Shown piece after piece: positions 8,530 to 17,163 of a stretch of DNA of 64,000 nucleotides. The stretch's first letter is position 1, and the number at the start of each line of letters is the position of its first letter. The DNA is from Pannonibacter phragmitetus DSM 14782 (GTDB taxonomy: Bacteria; Pseudomonadota; Alphaproteobacteria; Rhizobiales; Stappiaceae), in NCBI RefSeq assembly GCF_000382365.1, contig NZ_KB908220.1, positions 150,805 to 214,804 on the forward strand. Reading direction: 5' to 3'. A program made the position numbers and the translations under genes. A model generated the notes under the pieces. It saw only the letters and a list, made by a program, of their open reading frames with translations, searched no databases and was not told the origin of the DNA.

Positions 8530-10581
8530 ATGTCCGGCTTCTTCATGCTGCCCCTTCTGCCCCGATTGCGAAACCGCCAGAAAGACCGTCAGAAAAACCG
8601 CCAGAACCGGGTCTCCCGCACGCCGGATATCCGGCAGGGCGAAACCTCAGAATGCGGCATCGCGGCGCTGGCGATCATGCTCGCCCATCACGGCAGCACC
8701 GTGACGCTGGAGGATCTGCGCCAGCAGGCAGGCTCGACGCGGCTCGGTCTCACCGCCCGCCAGCTTATTACGCTCGCCAGACAGAACGGCTTTCATGCGG
8801 CCGCCTTCCGCCGGACGCTGGAAGATCTGCGCCGCAAGCCGCTGCCGGTGATTGCCCACAGCCGATTCATCCATTTCGTCGTGATTGAGGCGGTGACGGA
8901 CAGCCATGTGCGCATCAACGACCCCGGCTGCGGCCCTCTGTTGCTGCCGCTTCACGAATTTGCCGAAGATTACACCGGCATCATTCTGACGGTGCAGCCG
9001 CTGCGCACCGCTGAGGCTGAAAGACCGCAACAGCATCCGCTTACTGCCGTGCTCCGCCCCATGCGGAAGGGCCTTGCTCTGGCAGCGCTCGCCGCCTTGA
9101 CGCTGCAGGGAGCGGTGGCGCTGGCGGCCTTTCTGCTCGCAAGCAACGGCCCAGCCCTGACGCAAACCGCAACGCCGCTGCTGCTGCTCTCCGCTGCCGG
9201 GCTTGCCGGCGGAACGGCCGCTCTTGCCCGCCACCGGGCGGGACAGTCGGCAGGGCGCGCCCTGGCGCAGACGGTGGAGCGGCAGACGCGCGCCTTCATG
9301 GCCACGCAGGACCTGGACTGGTTTGCCCGCCGGACGTCCGGCCAGACGGCAAACCTGATGACATTTCCGGCCGCAGCCGAGGCGGCAGGCTGCCGGGTTT
9401 CGCGCACGGCCGATGCCCCCGGCCTTCTGCTTCTGGCCCTCGCCGCTGGCATGGGTTTCGGCCTTTCAGGGCTCGCGGTTGGCCTCTGCGGGCTTGGCGC
9501 AGCGCTGCTGACACTGACCATGACAAACCGCCGGGGCACGCTGCTGTCGCGGATGGAAGGCTCGCTGGAAGAGCTGGCTCAAACGCCGCCTGCCGTTCCA
9601 TCTCCAGCGATGCTTGCCGGAATCGAAACATGGCTTTGCGGCGGGCGCAGTGATGAACTGGCGCTGCGCCTTGCGGGCTCCCATGCGGTCAGCCTTGATC
9701 AGGCGCAGCGGGCGGGCGGCAGAACGGCAAGGCTCAACGCCCTTCTTGCGCTGCTGTTTCTGGTCTCACTTGGGGCCGCCGCCGTCCACGGGCTTGCAGG
9801 CGCCCCGGCCGGCAGCGTTCTGGGGCTGTCGCTTCTCGCCGCCACTCTGCACCGGCAGGCCGGAAAGCTGAGCGGGCTTGCTCCGGCGTTGACGCAGCTG
9901 CTCGCCCTGGCTGCCACCTTGTGCGATCTGACGGACGGTACACGCCCGCAAACCGCCGAAGTCCTGCCGCGTCCGGCCTCCGCCGAACTGACACTGCGCC
10001 TTGACGGAGAAACGATAGTCCTGAGGCCCGGTGAAACGCTGGCCGTGACGGGGGCAGCAGGCAGCGGCAAGTCGCGTCTGCTGCGCGCCATCGCCGGGCT
10101 CGAGCATATGCCGGGCGCAGACATCTCGCTGAACGGCACGCCGATCAGCACGGCGGCGGAACAATGGCCCGGCCTCGTTCTGCATGAAGACAGGCCCCTG
10201 CCGCCTTTCGCAGGCACCGTGGCGGATAATCTGCGGCTCGGCCAAAGCGGCTTGGCTGATGAAACGCTGATGGCCGCGCTTGAAACGGTGGAGCTGTGGC
10301 CGGTGCTGGCCCCGCGCGGCGGCCTTGCGCTGATGCTCACGCCTGCACGCCCCGGCCTCAGCGGCGGGCAATTGCGCCGCCTGATGGTCGCCCGCTGTCT
10401 CCTGCGCCGCCCGCAGGTTCTGGTGCTGGACGAGACCCTTGATGCGCTGGAAACGGATCTGGAAGAGCGCCTGCGCCAGCGGCTGACAGCCTCCGGCATG
10501 GCCCTCGTCCTGTGCGGCGCAAGGGCGCTGACGGCGGACGCGGTCACACACACTCTTATGCTGGGAGGCCGCGATGCCTGA
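8530..10581 (+). CDS. Peptidase-C39-containing ABC exporter (NHLP-type RiPP leader peptidase/transporter)
   Basis: The protein has 683 residues from ATG 8530. A C39 cysteine protease domain occupies about 35-155, with Cys42 (in SECGIAALAIML), His115 (IHFVVIE) and Asp131 (NDPGCG), so the triad is complete. A membrane region follows (about 175-420). The nucleotide-binding domain has Walker A GAAGSGKS at 508-515, signature LSGGQ, and Walker B VLVLDE. Such proteins cut leaders after Gly-Gly and export the core. The gene overlaps the second ABC gene by 8 bp. A precursor ending its leader in Gly-Gly lies 1.8 kb downstream. The frame extends upstream to 8398, but that part has no family features. 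No strong ribosome site is seen at either start. Confidence 0.9.
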   Translation: MSGFFMLPLLPRLRNRQKDRQKNRQNRVSRTPDIRQGETSECGIAALAIMLAHHGSTVTLEDLRQQAGSTRLGLTARQLITLARQNGFHAAAFRRTLEDLRRKPLPVIAHSRFIHFVVIEAVTDSHVRINDPGCGPLLLPLHEFAEDYTGIILTVQPLRTAEAERPQQHPLTAVLRPMRKGLALAALAALTLQGAVALAAFLLASNGPALTQTATPLLLLSAAGLAGGTAALARHRAGQSAGRALAQTVERQTRAFMATQDLDWFARRTSGQTANLMTFPAAAEAAGCRVSRTADAPGLLLLALAAGMGFGLSGLAVGLCGLGAALLTLTMTNRRGTLLSRMEGSLEELAQTPPAVPSPAMLAGIETWLCGGRSDELALRLAGSHAVSLDQAQRAGGRTARLNALLALLFLVSLGAAAVHGLAGAPAGSVLGLSLLAATLHRQAGKLSGLAPALTQLLALAATLCDLTDGTRPQTAEVLPRPASAELTLRLDGETIVLRPGETLAVTGAAGSGKSRLLRAIAGLEHMPGADISLNGTPISTAAEQWPGLVLHEDRPLPPFAGTVADNLRLGQSGLADETLMAALETVELWPVLAPRGGLALMLTPARPGLSGGQLRRLMVARCLLRRPQVLVLDETLDALETDLEERLRQRLTASGMALVLCGARALTADAVTHTLMLGGRDA

Positions 10582-12409
10582 CACCGCACAGCGCCTTGCC
10601 CGCCTTGCCGCACAGGCGGACCATGCCAGCGAAGAGGACCTGCGCCGTGCCGCTCTGGATGAAGGACTGCTTCTGCGCCGCGTCCGGCTGATGCCCTCAC
10701 CAGACGGCAGGCAGCAATGGCCCCTGCTGGATGCCGGGTTGATCATCGTCTTTGCGCAGGACAGTGGCCGAGCAAAGGTGATCGACACACGCAACGGCAT
10801 GCCGGTTCTGGTGCAGGCCGATGGCCGCAGAAGCCGCGCGCCGGTCCCCGGCGATGTGATGCCACAAGCGCTCGCGCTTGTTGCGCCGCTGGGGCGCGCC
10901 GTTCCACTGTGGCAGGAGGCATGCGCCGCCCTGCTGGCGGGACTGGCTTTCAATGCCCCTGCTGCTGCCCTGATCCTCGCCGCCTCCCCGCTCTCCGCTG
11001 GCGCCGGGCTTGCCTTGATGGCGGCGGGCGGGGCACTTGCTGTGGGTCTGAGGCAGACTGCGGATCTGCGCCGCCTTGGGCTCGCGGATCTGGCCAGCGC
11101 CTCCGCCATCTGGCAAAGGCTGGCAAGGGCCACGCCTGCACAGCTGAACCAGTCCTCGGCGGCATCTGTTGCGGATCATCTTGCAAACAAGGTCGTAAAG
11201 GCGCGCAAAGCCAGCCTGCGCAAGGGCGGGCGGCTCTCCGGGCTGGGCCTTGCGCTTCCCGCGCTCGGCCTGCTGGGAGCCACCGGCCTTGCCCCCCTTG
11301 CCGCAGCTGCTGCCGTGATACTGCCCGGACTTGCCCTCCGGCACTGGCTGATGCGGCGGGAGCTGCGCCTTGAAGCGGTGATGAAACATCCCGCGGCAGA
11401 GCTGCAGCAAACCTCAAGCCTTGCCGCAGCCGCCCTGCCGCAGTTGCGGCTGATGGGCGAAGCGGACTGGCTGTTGCAGAAGACGGGAAAGCTCGAGGCA
11501 GAGGTCAGGCTCCTGCACCGGCGGCACCTGCGGGTCGGCGCGTACCGCTCTGCCCTCGAAGTCCTGCTGACGGGTGCAGCGGGATTTGCGGCATGGCTTG
11601 CCGCAGGCCCGGAAGCCTCCCTTGCCGTCGCAGGAGGAGCAATCGCCGCTGCCACACTGGCCGCGGCCGCCCTGCAGGCGAGCCCCCCGCTTCTGCCGCA
11701 CAATCCGCAAGGGCTAGACTGGCTGGAGGACAGCACGGCCGGCGCTGCCTTGCCGGCAGCCATTGCACCCATTGAAGAAATCCGCTGCGAAGGCCTGAGT
11801 TTCCGCTATCACGGGGCACAGGAAAAGGTTCTGGAGAATGCCAGCCTGACATTGCGGCGCGGCGCGGTCACAGTCCTCACCGGGCCCTCCGGCTGCGGCA
11901 AGTCCACGTTGATCCAGCTGCTTCTGGGCTTCCAGAGCCCGGAACGCGGACGCATTCTGGTGAACGGCCAGCCGCAGGACCGGCTCGACCCGGCAAGCTA
12001 CCGGCGCCGCATCGGTTGCGTCTTTCAGGACGAAAGCATCAGTCTCGACACGATCCGCGCCGCCATACTGGGCATGGCACCGCTCCGGGACGAGGCCATC
12101 GCCCGCGGCCTGCACGTCACCGGACTGGATGATGAAATTGCCACGCTGCCCATGGGCGTACAGACGCTGGTGGCTGAAGGAGTGGTTTCGCAAAACCTTG
12201 TACAGCGGCTGCTGATTGCCCGGGCCGTGGCACGCGAACCTGACTTCCTGATCCTGGACGAGACCGTCACCGGCCTCGATCCGGACCAGATTTCAAGGCT
12301 GCTTGAAGCCCTGCGCAAAGACGGGACCGGGGTTCTGATCGTGACCCACAATCCCGCCATTCTGGCTCAGGCCGATGCCGTGGTGCGGCTCGGCAAGGGT
12401 GGCGGCTGA
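10574..12409 (+). CDS. Second NHLP-type bacteriocin/RiPP ABC exporter subunit
   Basis: This 611-residue half-transporter has a long N-terminal soluble domain (about 1-110) where a C39 peptidase could be, but without its catalytic motifs. A membrane domain (about 115-370) and an ATPase domain follow, with Walker A GPSGCGKS at 437-444. Walker B is FLILDET. The ABC signature is degenerate: VSQNLVQRLLIARA in place of LSGGQ, so this site may hydrolyse ATP poorly and the pair may be asymmetric. In NHLP-leader systems two such ABC proteins, one with and one without C39, are usually encoded together, as here. The overlap with the previous gene implies translational coupling. It converges on the precursor gene with 6 bp between stops. 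Confidence 0.88.
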   Translation: MPDTAQRLARLAAQADHASEEDLRRAALDEGLLLRRVRLMPSPDGRQQWPLLDAGLIIVFAQDSGRAKVIDTRNGMPVLVQADGRRSRAPVPGDVMPQALALVAPLGRAVPLWQEACAALLAGLAFNAPAAALILAASPLSAGAGLALMAAGGALAVGLRQTADLRRLGLADLASASAIWQRLARATPAQLNQSSAASVADHLANKVVKARKASLRKGGRLSGLGLALPALGLLGATGLAPLAAAAAVILPGLALRHWLMRRELRLEAVMKHPAAELQQTSSLAAAALPQLRLMGEADWLLQKTGKLEAEVRLLHRRHLRVGAYRSALEVLLTGAAGFAAWLAAGPEASLAVAGGAIAAATLAAAALQASPPLLPHNPQGLDWLEDSTAGAALPAAIAPIEEIRCEGLSFRYHGAQEKVLENASLTLRRGAVTVLTGPSGCGKSTLIQLLLGFQSPERGRILVNGQPQDRLDPASYRRRIGCVFQDESISLDTIRAAILGMAPLRDEAIARGLHVTGLDDEIATLPMGVQTLVAEGVVSQNLVQRLLIARAVAREPDFLILDETVTGLDPDQISRLLEALRKDGTGVLIVTHNPAILAQADAVVRLGKGGG

Positions 12410-12415
12410 AGCTGC

Positions 12416-12721
12416 TTAGCCGAAACTGATCTTGCTACCCTTTCCAAAGTCTTTCATCGACGGCCTCGGAGGAATACCACCGGCCACGAGGTCCAGTTCA
12501 CTGTCAGCCAGCGAGTCATCCGGAGCAAGCCCGGCCGTCCAGCCCTTGTCACCCTCGAAAACAACCATCGGCACCGGCAGATCAAGGCCATAATGGGCCT
12601 TCACAGCTGCATTCAGATCCGCCTTGGCCTCGGCCAGAAAGGCTGCATCCTCATTCAGGCGTGCGCGTACCTTCTCAACCGTGTCGACGCCGAAGAGGAC
12701 GTTCAAGTCAATCTTTTCCAT
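12416..12721 (-). CDS. NHLP-leader RiPP precursor peptide, Gly-Gly leader, cysteine-free 19-aa core
   Basis: The 101-residue precursor starts at ATG 12721, with AGGAG 8 nt upstream. Residues 1-82 resemble nitrile-hydratase-alpha-like leaders: a helical DAAFLAEAKADLNAAV segment, LDLPVPMVVFEGD, and the terminal ELDLVAGG. Cleavage after Gly82 would release IPPRPSMKDFGKGSKISFG (coded by 12419-12475). The core has no Cys and no Thr, and has three Lys (core positions 8, 12, 15) and three Ser, so lanthionine or thiazole chemistry is unlikely. Its upstream neighbour is a GNAT protein, and two matched exporters converge on it. By analogy with selidamides, fatty acylation of a lysine side chain is the most likely modification (inference). 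The leader/core split is clear; the mature product is not. Confidence 0.85.
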   Translation of the reverse strand: MEKIDLNVLFGVDTVEKVRARLNEDAAFLAEAKADLNAAVKAHYGLDLPVPMVVFEGDKGWTAGLAPDDSLADSELDLVAGGIPPRPSMKDFGKGSKISFG

Positions 12722-12800
12722 GCTTATTCTCCTGTTTGAAGGGCGCAGTGGTGCCCTGATACCAAGTTTTCGATGCTGACACATGACGCCTTGAAACAGC

Positions 12801-13778
12801 TCAAGCTGTTTCGATGTTCTGGCATGCCAAGGTCTTGTTCATGCGCCAGTGCTCGTCGACCTGCAGCGCAATCGGCCCGAACCGGCGGCGCACCATGGCC
12901 GCCATGCGGGGAATAGATGTGTGAAAGACGGCAATGGAGCCCGGACCATAGGTGTTGACCTGCGCCTCAAAGGCAGCCCTGTATGCACCCACCAGCAGCC
13001 CGGTATGCCAGAGCCTCTGGGTGAGATAGGCAGACCGGTAGCACACGCCTTTCCTCCCCCTGTAGGCATCCAGCGTGATCACGGGCAGCGACTCTGCCAC
13101 CACCCAGCCCAGAAGCTGGCCACTCCGGCGCACAGCGACGGAGCAGGCTGGGTCGAAGGTCTCGGGGTCAGCCTGCGGCGCCATGCCGGGCACATAGCCC
13201 GGTTCGCGTGACAACGCCTCCACGGCCGCAAGATCCACGCCGTCCAGTTCGCGCCAAGGCTCGAGACTTGCGCTCTCCGGATTGCGCAGGCGCTTCATGA
13301 TGCTGGGCCACTGGTTCACGGCGTCAAGCATCGCCCCGGCCTCGCCCGTGGTGATCAGTTCGGCCAGTTCCGGCACAGAAAAGCCGGCCGCACCAAGACA
13401 CCGCACCAGAGCATCCCGCTGGCCGATCCGCGACGAAAAGCCAATGTCCACGATCACCGCTCCCCGCGTCTGCGCCTCCGCTGCGAAGGCCTCAGCCAAA
13501 CCGCGGCCATAGCCTTGGTCCCTCAAGGGCGCGGCAACCATCAGCGAGAGAAGGAGCGCGGTCTTATCCTGCACCACACCAAGAGCGAGCCCCGCCGGAA
13601 TACCGGCGATCCTGAGCCCAACCGCAATCCATGGCGCATTGACGGGCGACAGACGCGATGCAAGCCGGGGGAACCCAAACACAGCAAAACCGCCCGCTTC
13701 ACCTTCAAGCAACTCGACGGCCATGCCGGGAGATGCCGTCTCCATCAAGGTGCTGTTGCTGGGGACACGGGCGTTCAA
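12801..13778 (-). CDS. GNAT-family acyltransferase, putative RiPP maturase (tandem GNAT)
   Basis: The protein has about 325 residues. The first half carries a GNAT acyl-CoA-binding loop, RDQGYGRGLAEAF, after the beta strand LLLSLMVAAPL. The second half repeats a GNAT-like layout (SVAVRRSGQLLGWVVAE, then a degenerate loop RGRKGVCYRSAYLTQ), so it looks like a double-GNAT fold. The TTG start at 13778 has GGGAG 8 nt upstream; ATG 13745 is the alternative, and the frame open to 13859 lacks a ribosome site. It precedes the NHLP precursor by 79 bp on the same strand. GNAT maturases that attach fatty acyl groups to Lys/Orn define selidamides; assigning that role here is inference from context. Confidence 0.78.
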   Translation of the reverse strand: MNARVPSNSTLMETASPGMAVELLEGEAGGFAVFGFPRLASRLSPVNAPWIAVGLRIAGIPAGLALGVVQDKTALLLSLMVAAPLRDQGYGRGLAEAFAAEAQTRGAVIVDIGFSSRIGQRDALVRCLGAAGFSVPELAELITTGEAGAMLDAVNQWPSIMKRLRNPESASLEPWRELDGVDLAAVEALSREPGYVPGMAPQADPETFDPACSVAVRRSGQLLGWVVAESLPVITLDAYRGRKGVCYRSAYLTQRLWHTGLLVGAYRAAFEAQVNTYGPGSIAVFHTSIPRMAAMVRRRFGPIALQVDEHWRMNKTLACQNIETA

Positions 13779-13955
13779 GGCATCTTCTCCCTGTGCGGGG
13801 CAGATCCCCGCTTCACCAGTCCATCTAGAGCCGGACCAGCCCGCAGGGCAACGGCACATTTGGGGTGGATCTCATATGGGTCACCAATGAGCATGAAGCA
13901 CCGGAAATCCGGCATCAGGAGCCATGCAGCCAGTACCGCAACCGGCCTGCCCAAG

Positions 13956-13993
13956 CAAAAATCCCGCCGGCAGCGCCAGTCTGCCGGCGGGAT
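13956..13993 (-). terminator. Intrinsic terminator after terC
   Basis: A perfect 13-bp stem (13961-13973 pairing with 13981-13993, arms ATCCCGCCGGCAG/CTGCCGGCGGGAT, 7-nt loop) is followed on the minus strand by a TTTTT tract. It lies 20 bp past the terC stop and separates terC from the RiPP GNAT gene. Confidence 0.85.
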
Positions 13994-14013
13994 ATATTTA
14001 GAAAATCCGGGCC

Positions 14014-15000
14014 TTAACGGCTCTCCGCTCTGCCCGTCTTCCAGAGTGAGAAGAAGGTCCCTGCGCCCAGGATCGCGAAGGTAATTCCAAGCGACCATTC
14101 CGGCGGGAACTTCTGCCAGCCCATGAACTCGGCAATGAAGATCTTCGAGCCGATGAAGACCAGCAGCAGCGACAGCGCATATTTGAGATAGGCGAAGCGG
14201 TGCAGAATGGCAGCCAGCGCGAAATAGAGGGCGCGAAGGCCCAGGATGGCGAAGATGTTGGAGGTGTAGACCACGTAAGGGTCGGTGGTGATGGTGAAGA
14301 CGGCCGGAACCGAATCCACTGCAAACACCACATCAGCGATCTCGATCACGATCAGCGCCAGCAGCAGCGGCGTGACGAAACGCTTCAGACGGCCCGTTGC
14401 CGGATCCTTCTGCTTCACGATGAAACTGTGGCCGTGGATCTCGTCCGTCACCGGCAGCCGCCGCTTCAGGAAGCGGATTAGCGCGTTCTCCTCGATCTTG
14501 TGCTCCTCGTCGCCGGCAAACAGCATCTTGATGCCGGTGAAGATCAGGAAGGCGGCGAAGAGATACAGCACCCAGTGATATTGCTCGACGATGGTGGCGC
14601 CGAGGCCGATCATGATGCCGCGCAGCAGGATCACGCCCAGAATACCCCAGAACAGCACCCGGTGCTGATACTGGCGCGGAATGGCAAAGAAGCTGAAAAT
14701 AAGCGCGATGACGAAGATGTTGTCCATCGCCAGCGTCTTTTCGACCACGAAGGCGGTCAGATACTGCGCGGCCGCTTCCCCGCCCATCTGCCAGAAAATG
14801 AAGCCGGAGAAAGACAGGCCGAGAATGATGTACATGGCCGAAAGCTTGAGACTTTCGGCAACCCCGATCTCGTGGTCATCCTTGTGCAGGACACCAAGGT
14901 CGAACACCAGAAGCGCAATGACCAGAGACAGGAAGACGAGCCACATCCAGAGCGGCTTGTCGAGAAACAGCAGAAACAGGATATCCAAGATTTGCCTCAC
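14014..15000 (-). CDS. TerC/Alx-family integral membrane protein
   Basis: The 328-residue protein has about nine hydrophobic helices and the TerC signature acidic segments: FVVEKTLAMDNIFVIALIF near 85-103 and IVIEIADVVFAVDSVPA near 216-232. These conserved Asp/Glu residues within membrane helices are thought to bind metal. Family members (Alx, MeeF/MeeY-like) export Mn2+ and some act in tellurite resistance; metal efflux is the best guess. The start is GTG 15000. Upstream, 15001-15079 holds a 14-bp palindrome and a second inverted repeat, listed separately. I looked for a yybP-ykoY manganese riboswitch and could not recognise its conserved core. The gene ends at a strong terminator, so it is a single-gene unit. 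Confidence 0.92.
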   Translation of the reverse strand: MRQILDILFLLFLDKPLWMWLVFLSLVIALLVFDLGVLHKDDHEIGVAESLKLSAMYIILGLSFSGFIFWQMGGEAAAQYLTAFVVEKTLAMDNIFVIALIFSFFAIPRQYQHRVLFWGILGVILLRGIMIGLGATIVEQYHWVLYLFAAFLIFTGIKMLFAGDEEHKIEENALIRFLKRRLPVTDEIHGHSFIVKQKDPATGRLKRFVTPLLLALIVIEIADVVFAVDSVPAVFTITTDPYVVYTSNIFAILGLRALYFALAAILHRFAYLKYALSLLLVFIGSKIFIAEFMGWQKFPPEWSLGITFAILGAGTFFSLWKTGRAESR

Positions 15001-15001
15001 T

Positions 15002-15048
15002 CGCGTGGCGGCGCCGTGTCATGACACGTGATTGTCCGCGTGGCGGCA
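15002..15048. promoter_or_regulatory. 14-bp palindrome flanked by 11-bp direct repeats upstream of terC
   Basis: The perfect palindrome CGTGTCATGACACG sits at 15015-15028, 15 bp before the terC GTG. It is bracketed by two copies of CGCGTGGCGGC at 15002-15012 and 15038-15048. The symmetry suggests a dimeric regulator site over the terC promoter/leader; the regulator is unknown. Confidence 0.45.
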
Positions 15049-15059
15049 GTCCGGGCATG

Positions 15060-15079
15060 GCATCAAGCGCACTTGATGC
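15060..15079. promoter_or_regulatory. Inverted repeat GCATCAAG-N4-CTTGATGC upstream of terC
   Basis: Perfect 8-bp arms at 15060-15067 and 15072-15079 are separated by CGCA, 60 bp upstream of the terC start. The repeat could be an operator or a short leader hairpin. It is not the FNR/FixK box, which has the arms in the opposite order (TTGAT-N4-ATCAA). Confidence 0.35.
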
Positions 15080-15201
15080 GGTCCGACATCACGAGGCGCC
15101 TGCTCTTGGAGTTCAGTGCGCATCGCCAGAGGGGCCCGGCCCGCTGCGCGATAGATAACAGGGAATTGAAGAAATACAAGCCTCAGCCAAACTGGCGCCG
15201 C

Positions 15202-17139
15202 TTAGCCTGCGACGCTGCGAATGCCGGTTTCCGGCAGGTCCGGGTCTTCGCCGGCCAGAAGCAGGCGCGGCCCGCTTTCTTCCATGAAGAGCGCAGCGTC
15301 ATCAAGGGTCAGCACTTCCGTCTCGACGGAGAGGCCGCGCAAGGTGCCTTTCCAGAGCGGCAGCAGCGCAGGGGCATTCAGGCCTTCCGCCACCGAGCCG
15401 CTGAAGGCAAGGCGCACGGCGGCTTCCTTGGCAATGGTCTCGATGCGGCTGGCGGTGTTGACGGTGGTGCCCATGACAGTGAAGGAACGGCGCGTCTCAC
15501 CGCCGATATCGCCCACCAGTGCGGGGCCTGCGTTGATGGCGATGCGCAGATCCAGTCCGGGCTGACCGGTGCGGCGGCGCAGCTCCGGCAGCATGGCAAC
15601 CACCGCAAGGGCGCAATCCACCGCGTGCTGCTCGGGCGCCTCCACGTCGTTCGGCGCGTTCCAGATCGCCATCACCGCATCGCCGATATATTTGTCGATA
15701 TAACCTTCGAAGCGGGTGATCTCGCCGCCGATGGCTTCGAAACAGGTGTTCACCACCTTCACCACCTCACGGTCGGGCAGCTGTTCCGACATGCGGGTGA
15801 AGCCGACGATATCGATGAAGGCGACGACGACGCGGCGGGTTTCGCCGCCCAGATCCGACAGGCGCTCCTGCTCGGCCATGGTCTTGATCACCTGCGGCGA
15901 CAAGTAATGGCCGAAGAGGCGCACCAGCTCACGCTCGCGGCGCTTGAGCACGGCCACCTGCGCCACACCGGCCACCATCAGCGCGATGAAGCCTGCAAAG
16001 GGTGCCGCCCCGGCGGGCAGGACACTGCCCCCCATCAATGCCGCAAAGGCGATGGCAACGCCGCCGCCGATGAGCCCGGCCGCCACGAAAGGCAGGCTCG
16101 GCAGCGGCAGGTTCAGCCCGGCCAGCGCACCGGCAAGCGCAAAGGCGATGATCAGCCCCGCTACAACAGCAAAGGGCGCATCCGTGGCAAAGCGGCCGGT
16201 CAGCGGCGCGCCGATCAGATCGGCCAGAATGAAGACGCCCGAGGTCGCGGTGCGCACCGGCGGGCGGCCCATGGCGCCCTCGATTGCGCCCGGAACGCCT
16301 TCCCGCGGCAGATAGCGGTCGAGGTAAAGATGCTCGTCCTCATTCGGCAAGGTGCTGCCGAAGAGAATGGCGCGGCCATCGGCAAATTCATGCAGCTTCG
16401 CCCGGCCCTCTTCGCTGTCCATCATGTCCAGCACATCGACCAGCGACAGGTAAGGCACGGTCGAGGCCAGCCGGGCGCCGGGAAGCGGCATGTAAGGCTC
16501 GGTGATATTCGCGCCCATCAGCGAGAGCATGGCATCCACAAAGGCAGGCGAGTTCTCCAGCGGCACCGCCGGTCTGTGGCGGCGCACCACTCCGTCGTTG
16601 CTGGTGAAAATCTCGGTGGAGCGCACCCCCTCATTGCCCGCCGTGGCCGAAATGGACCGGTGCGGCACACCGGTTGATGTGCGCGCGACGACGACACGGC
16701 CCCGGTTCTGATACAGGAACTGCAGGAACTGGCGGTCATAGCCGCGCAACCGCGCCTCACCTGTCTGCGGGTCGGCAAAGGAATCGGCGCTGAAGGCAAA
16801 AACAAAATCGAGGCCGATGGCCTTTGCCCCCGCCTCGAACAATCCGGACCCCGCTTCGGCAAACGCCTGGGACATGAACACGCGCGGGATCGCTTCAAGC
16901 CGTTTGGATGTCAGCGATGCCTGGTCAAGGCCGACGACAGCCACCGGAAACCGGTCCTGCGGCAGAGGTTCGGCAGCGGCGCGCAGTTGCATCAGCCGGT
17001 CGGTCATCCAGCCTTCCCAAATCGCATGGATCGAGGCAAAGCCGGACGCAAGACCAAGTGCGGCCGCGATGAGCACCATCGCGGCCTTCAGCCTGATACG
17101 TTCTGTTGCGGCGGTCTGCGCCCGCCCGGGCCCGGTCAT
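15202..17139 (-). CDS. Class III adenylate cyclase with CHASE2 sensor domain
   Basis: The 645-residue protein has an N-terminal helix (about 18-40) and a periplasmic CHASE2 domain (about 45-315, with AVVGLDQASLTSKR and ILFGSTLPNEDEH). Two or three membrane helices (about 322-400) come next, then a class III cyclase domain (about 430-605). The metal-binding aspartates are seen in VAFIDIVGFTRMSE and YIGDAVMAIWNAP, and GDIGGETRRSFTVMGTTVN carries the transition-state region. It would make cAMP in response to an extracytoplasmic cue. The next upstream gene encodes a secreted protein 24 bp away and is probably co-transcribed. Domain calls are confident; the ligand is unknown. Confidence 0.92.
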   Translation of the reverse strand: MTGPGRAQTAATERIRLKAAMVLIAAALGLASGFASIHAIWEGWMTDRLMQLRAAAEPLPQDRFPVAVVGLDQASLTSKRLEAIPRVFMSQAFAEAGSGLFEAGAKAIGLDFVFAFSADSFADPQTGEARLRGYDRQFLQFLYQNRGRVVVARTSTGVPHRSISATAGNEGVRSTEIFTSNDGVVRRHRPAVPLENSPAFVDAMLSLMGANITEPYMPLPGARLASTVPYLSLVDVLDMMDSEEGRAKLHEFADGRAILFGSTLPNEDEHLYLDRYLPREGVPGAIEGAMGRPPVRTATSGVFILADLIGAPLTGRFATDAPFAVVAGLIIAFALAGALAGLNLPLPSLPFVAAGLIGGGVAIAFAALMGGSVLPAGAAPFAGFIALMVAGVAQVAVLKRRERELVRLFGHYLSPQVIKTMAEQERLSDLGGETRRVVVAFIDIVGFTRMSEQLPDREVVKVVNTCFEAIGGEITRFEGYIDKYIGDAVMAIWNAPNDVEAPEQHAVDCALAVVAMLPELRRRTGQPGLDLRIAINAGPALVGDIGGETRRSFTVMGTTVNTASRIETIAKEAAVRLAFSGSVAEGLNAPALLPLWKGTLRGLSVETEVLTLDDAALFMEESGPRLLLAGEDPDLPETGIRSVAG

Positions 17140-17163
17140 TTAACGAGGATCATCCGGCTCAGT

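Noticed and set aside
15001..15201. Possible Mn2+ (yybP-ykoY) riboswitch upstream of terC
   Set aside because: I could not find the conserved core by eye; only palindromes are clear.
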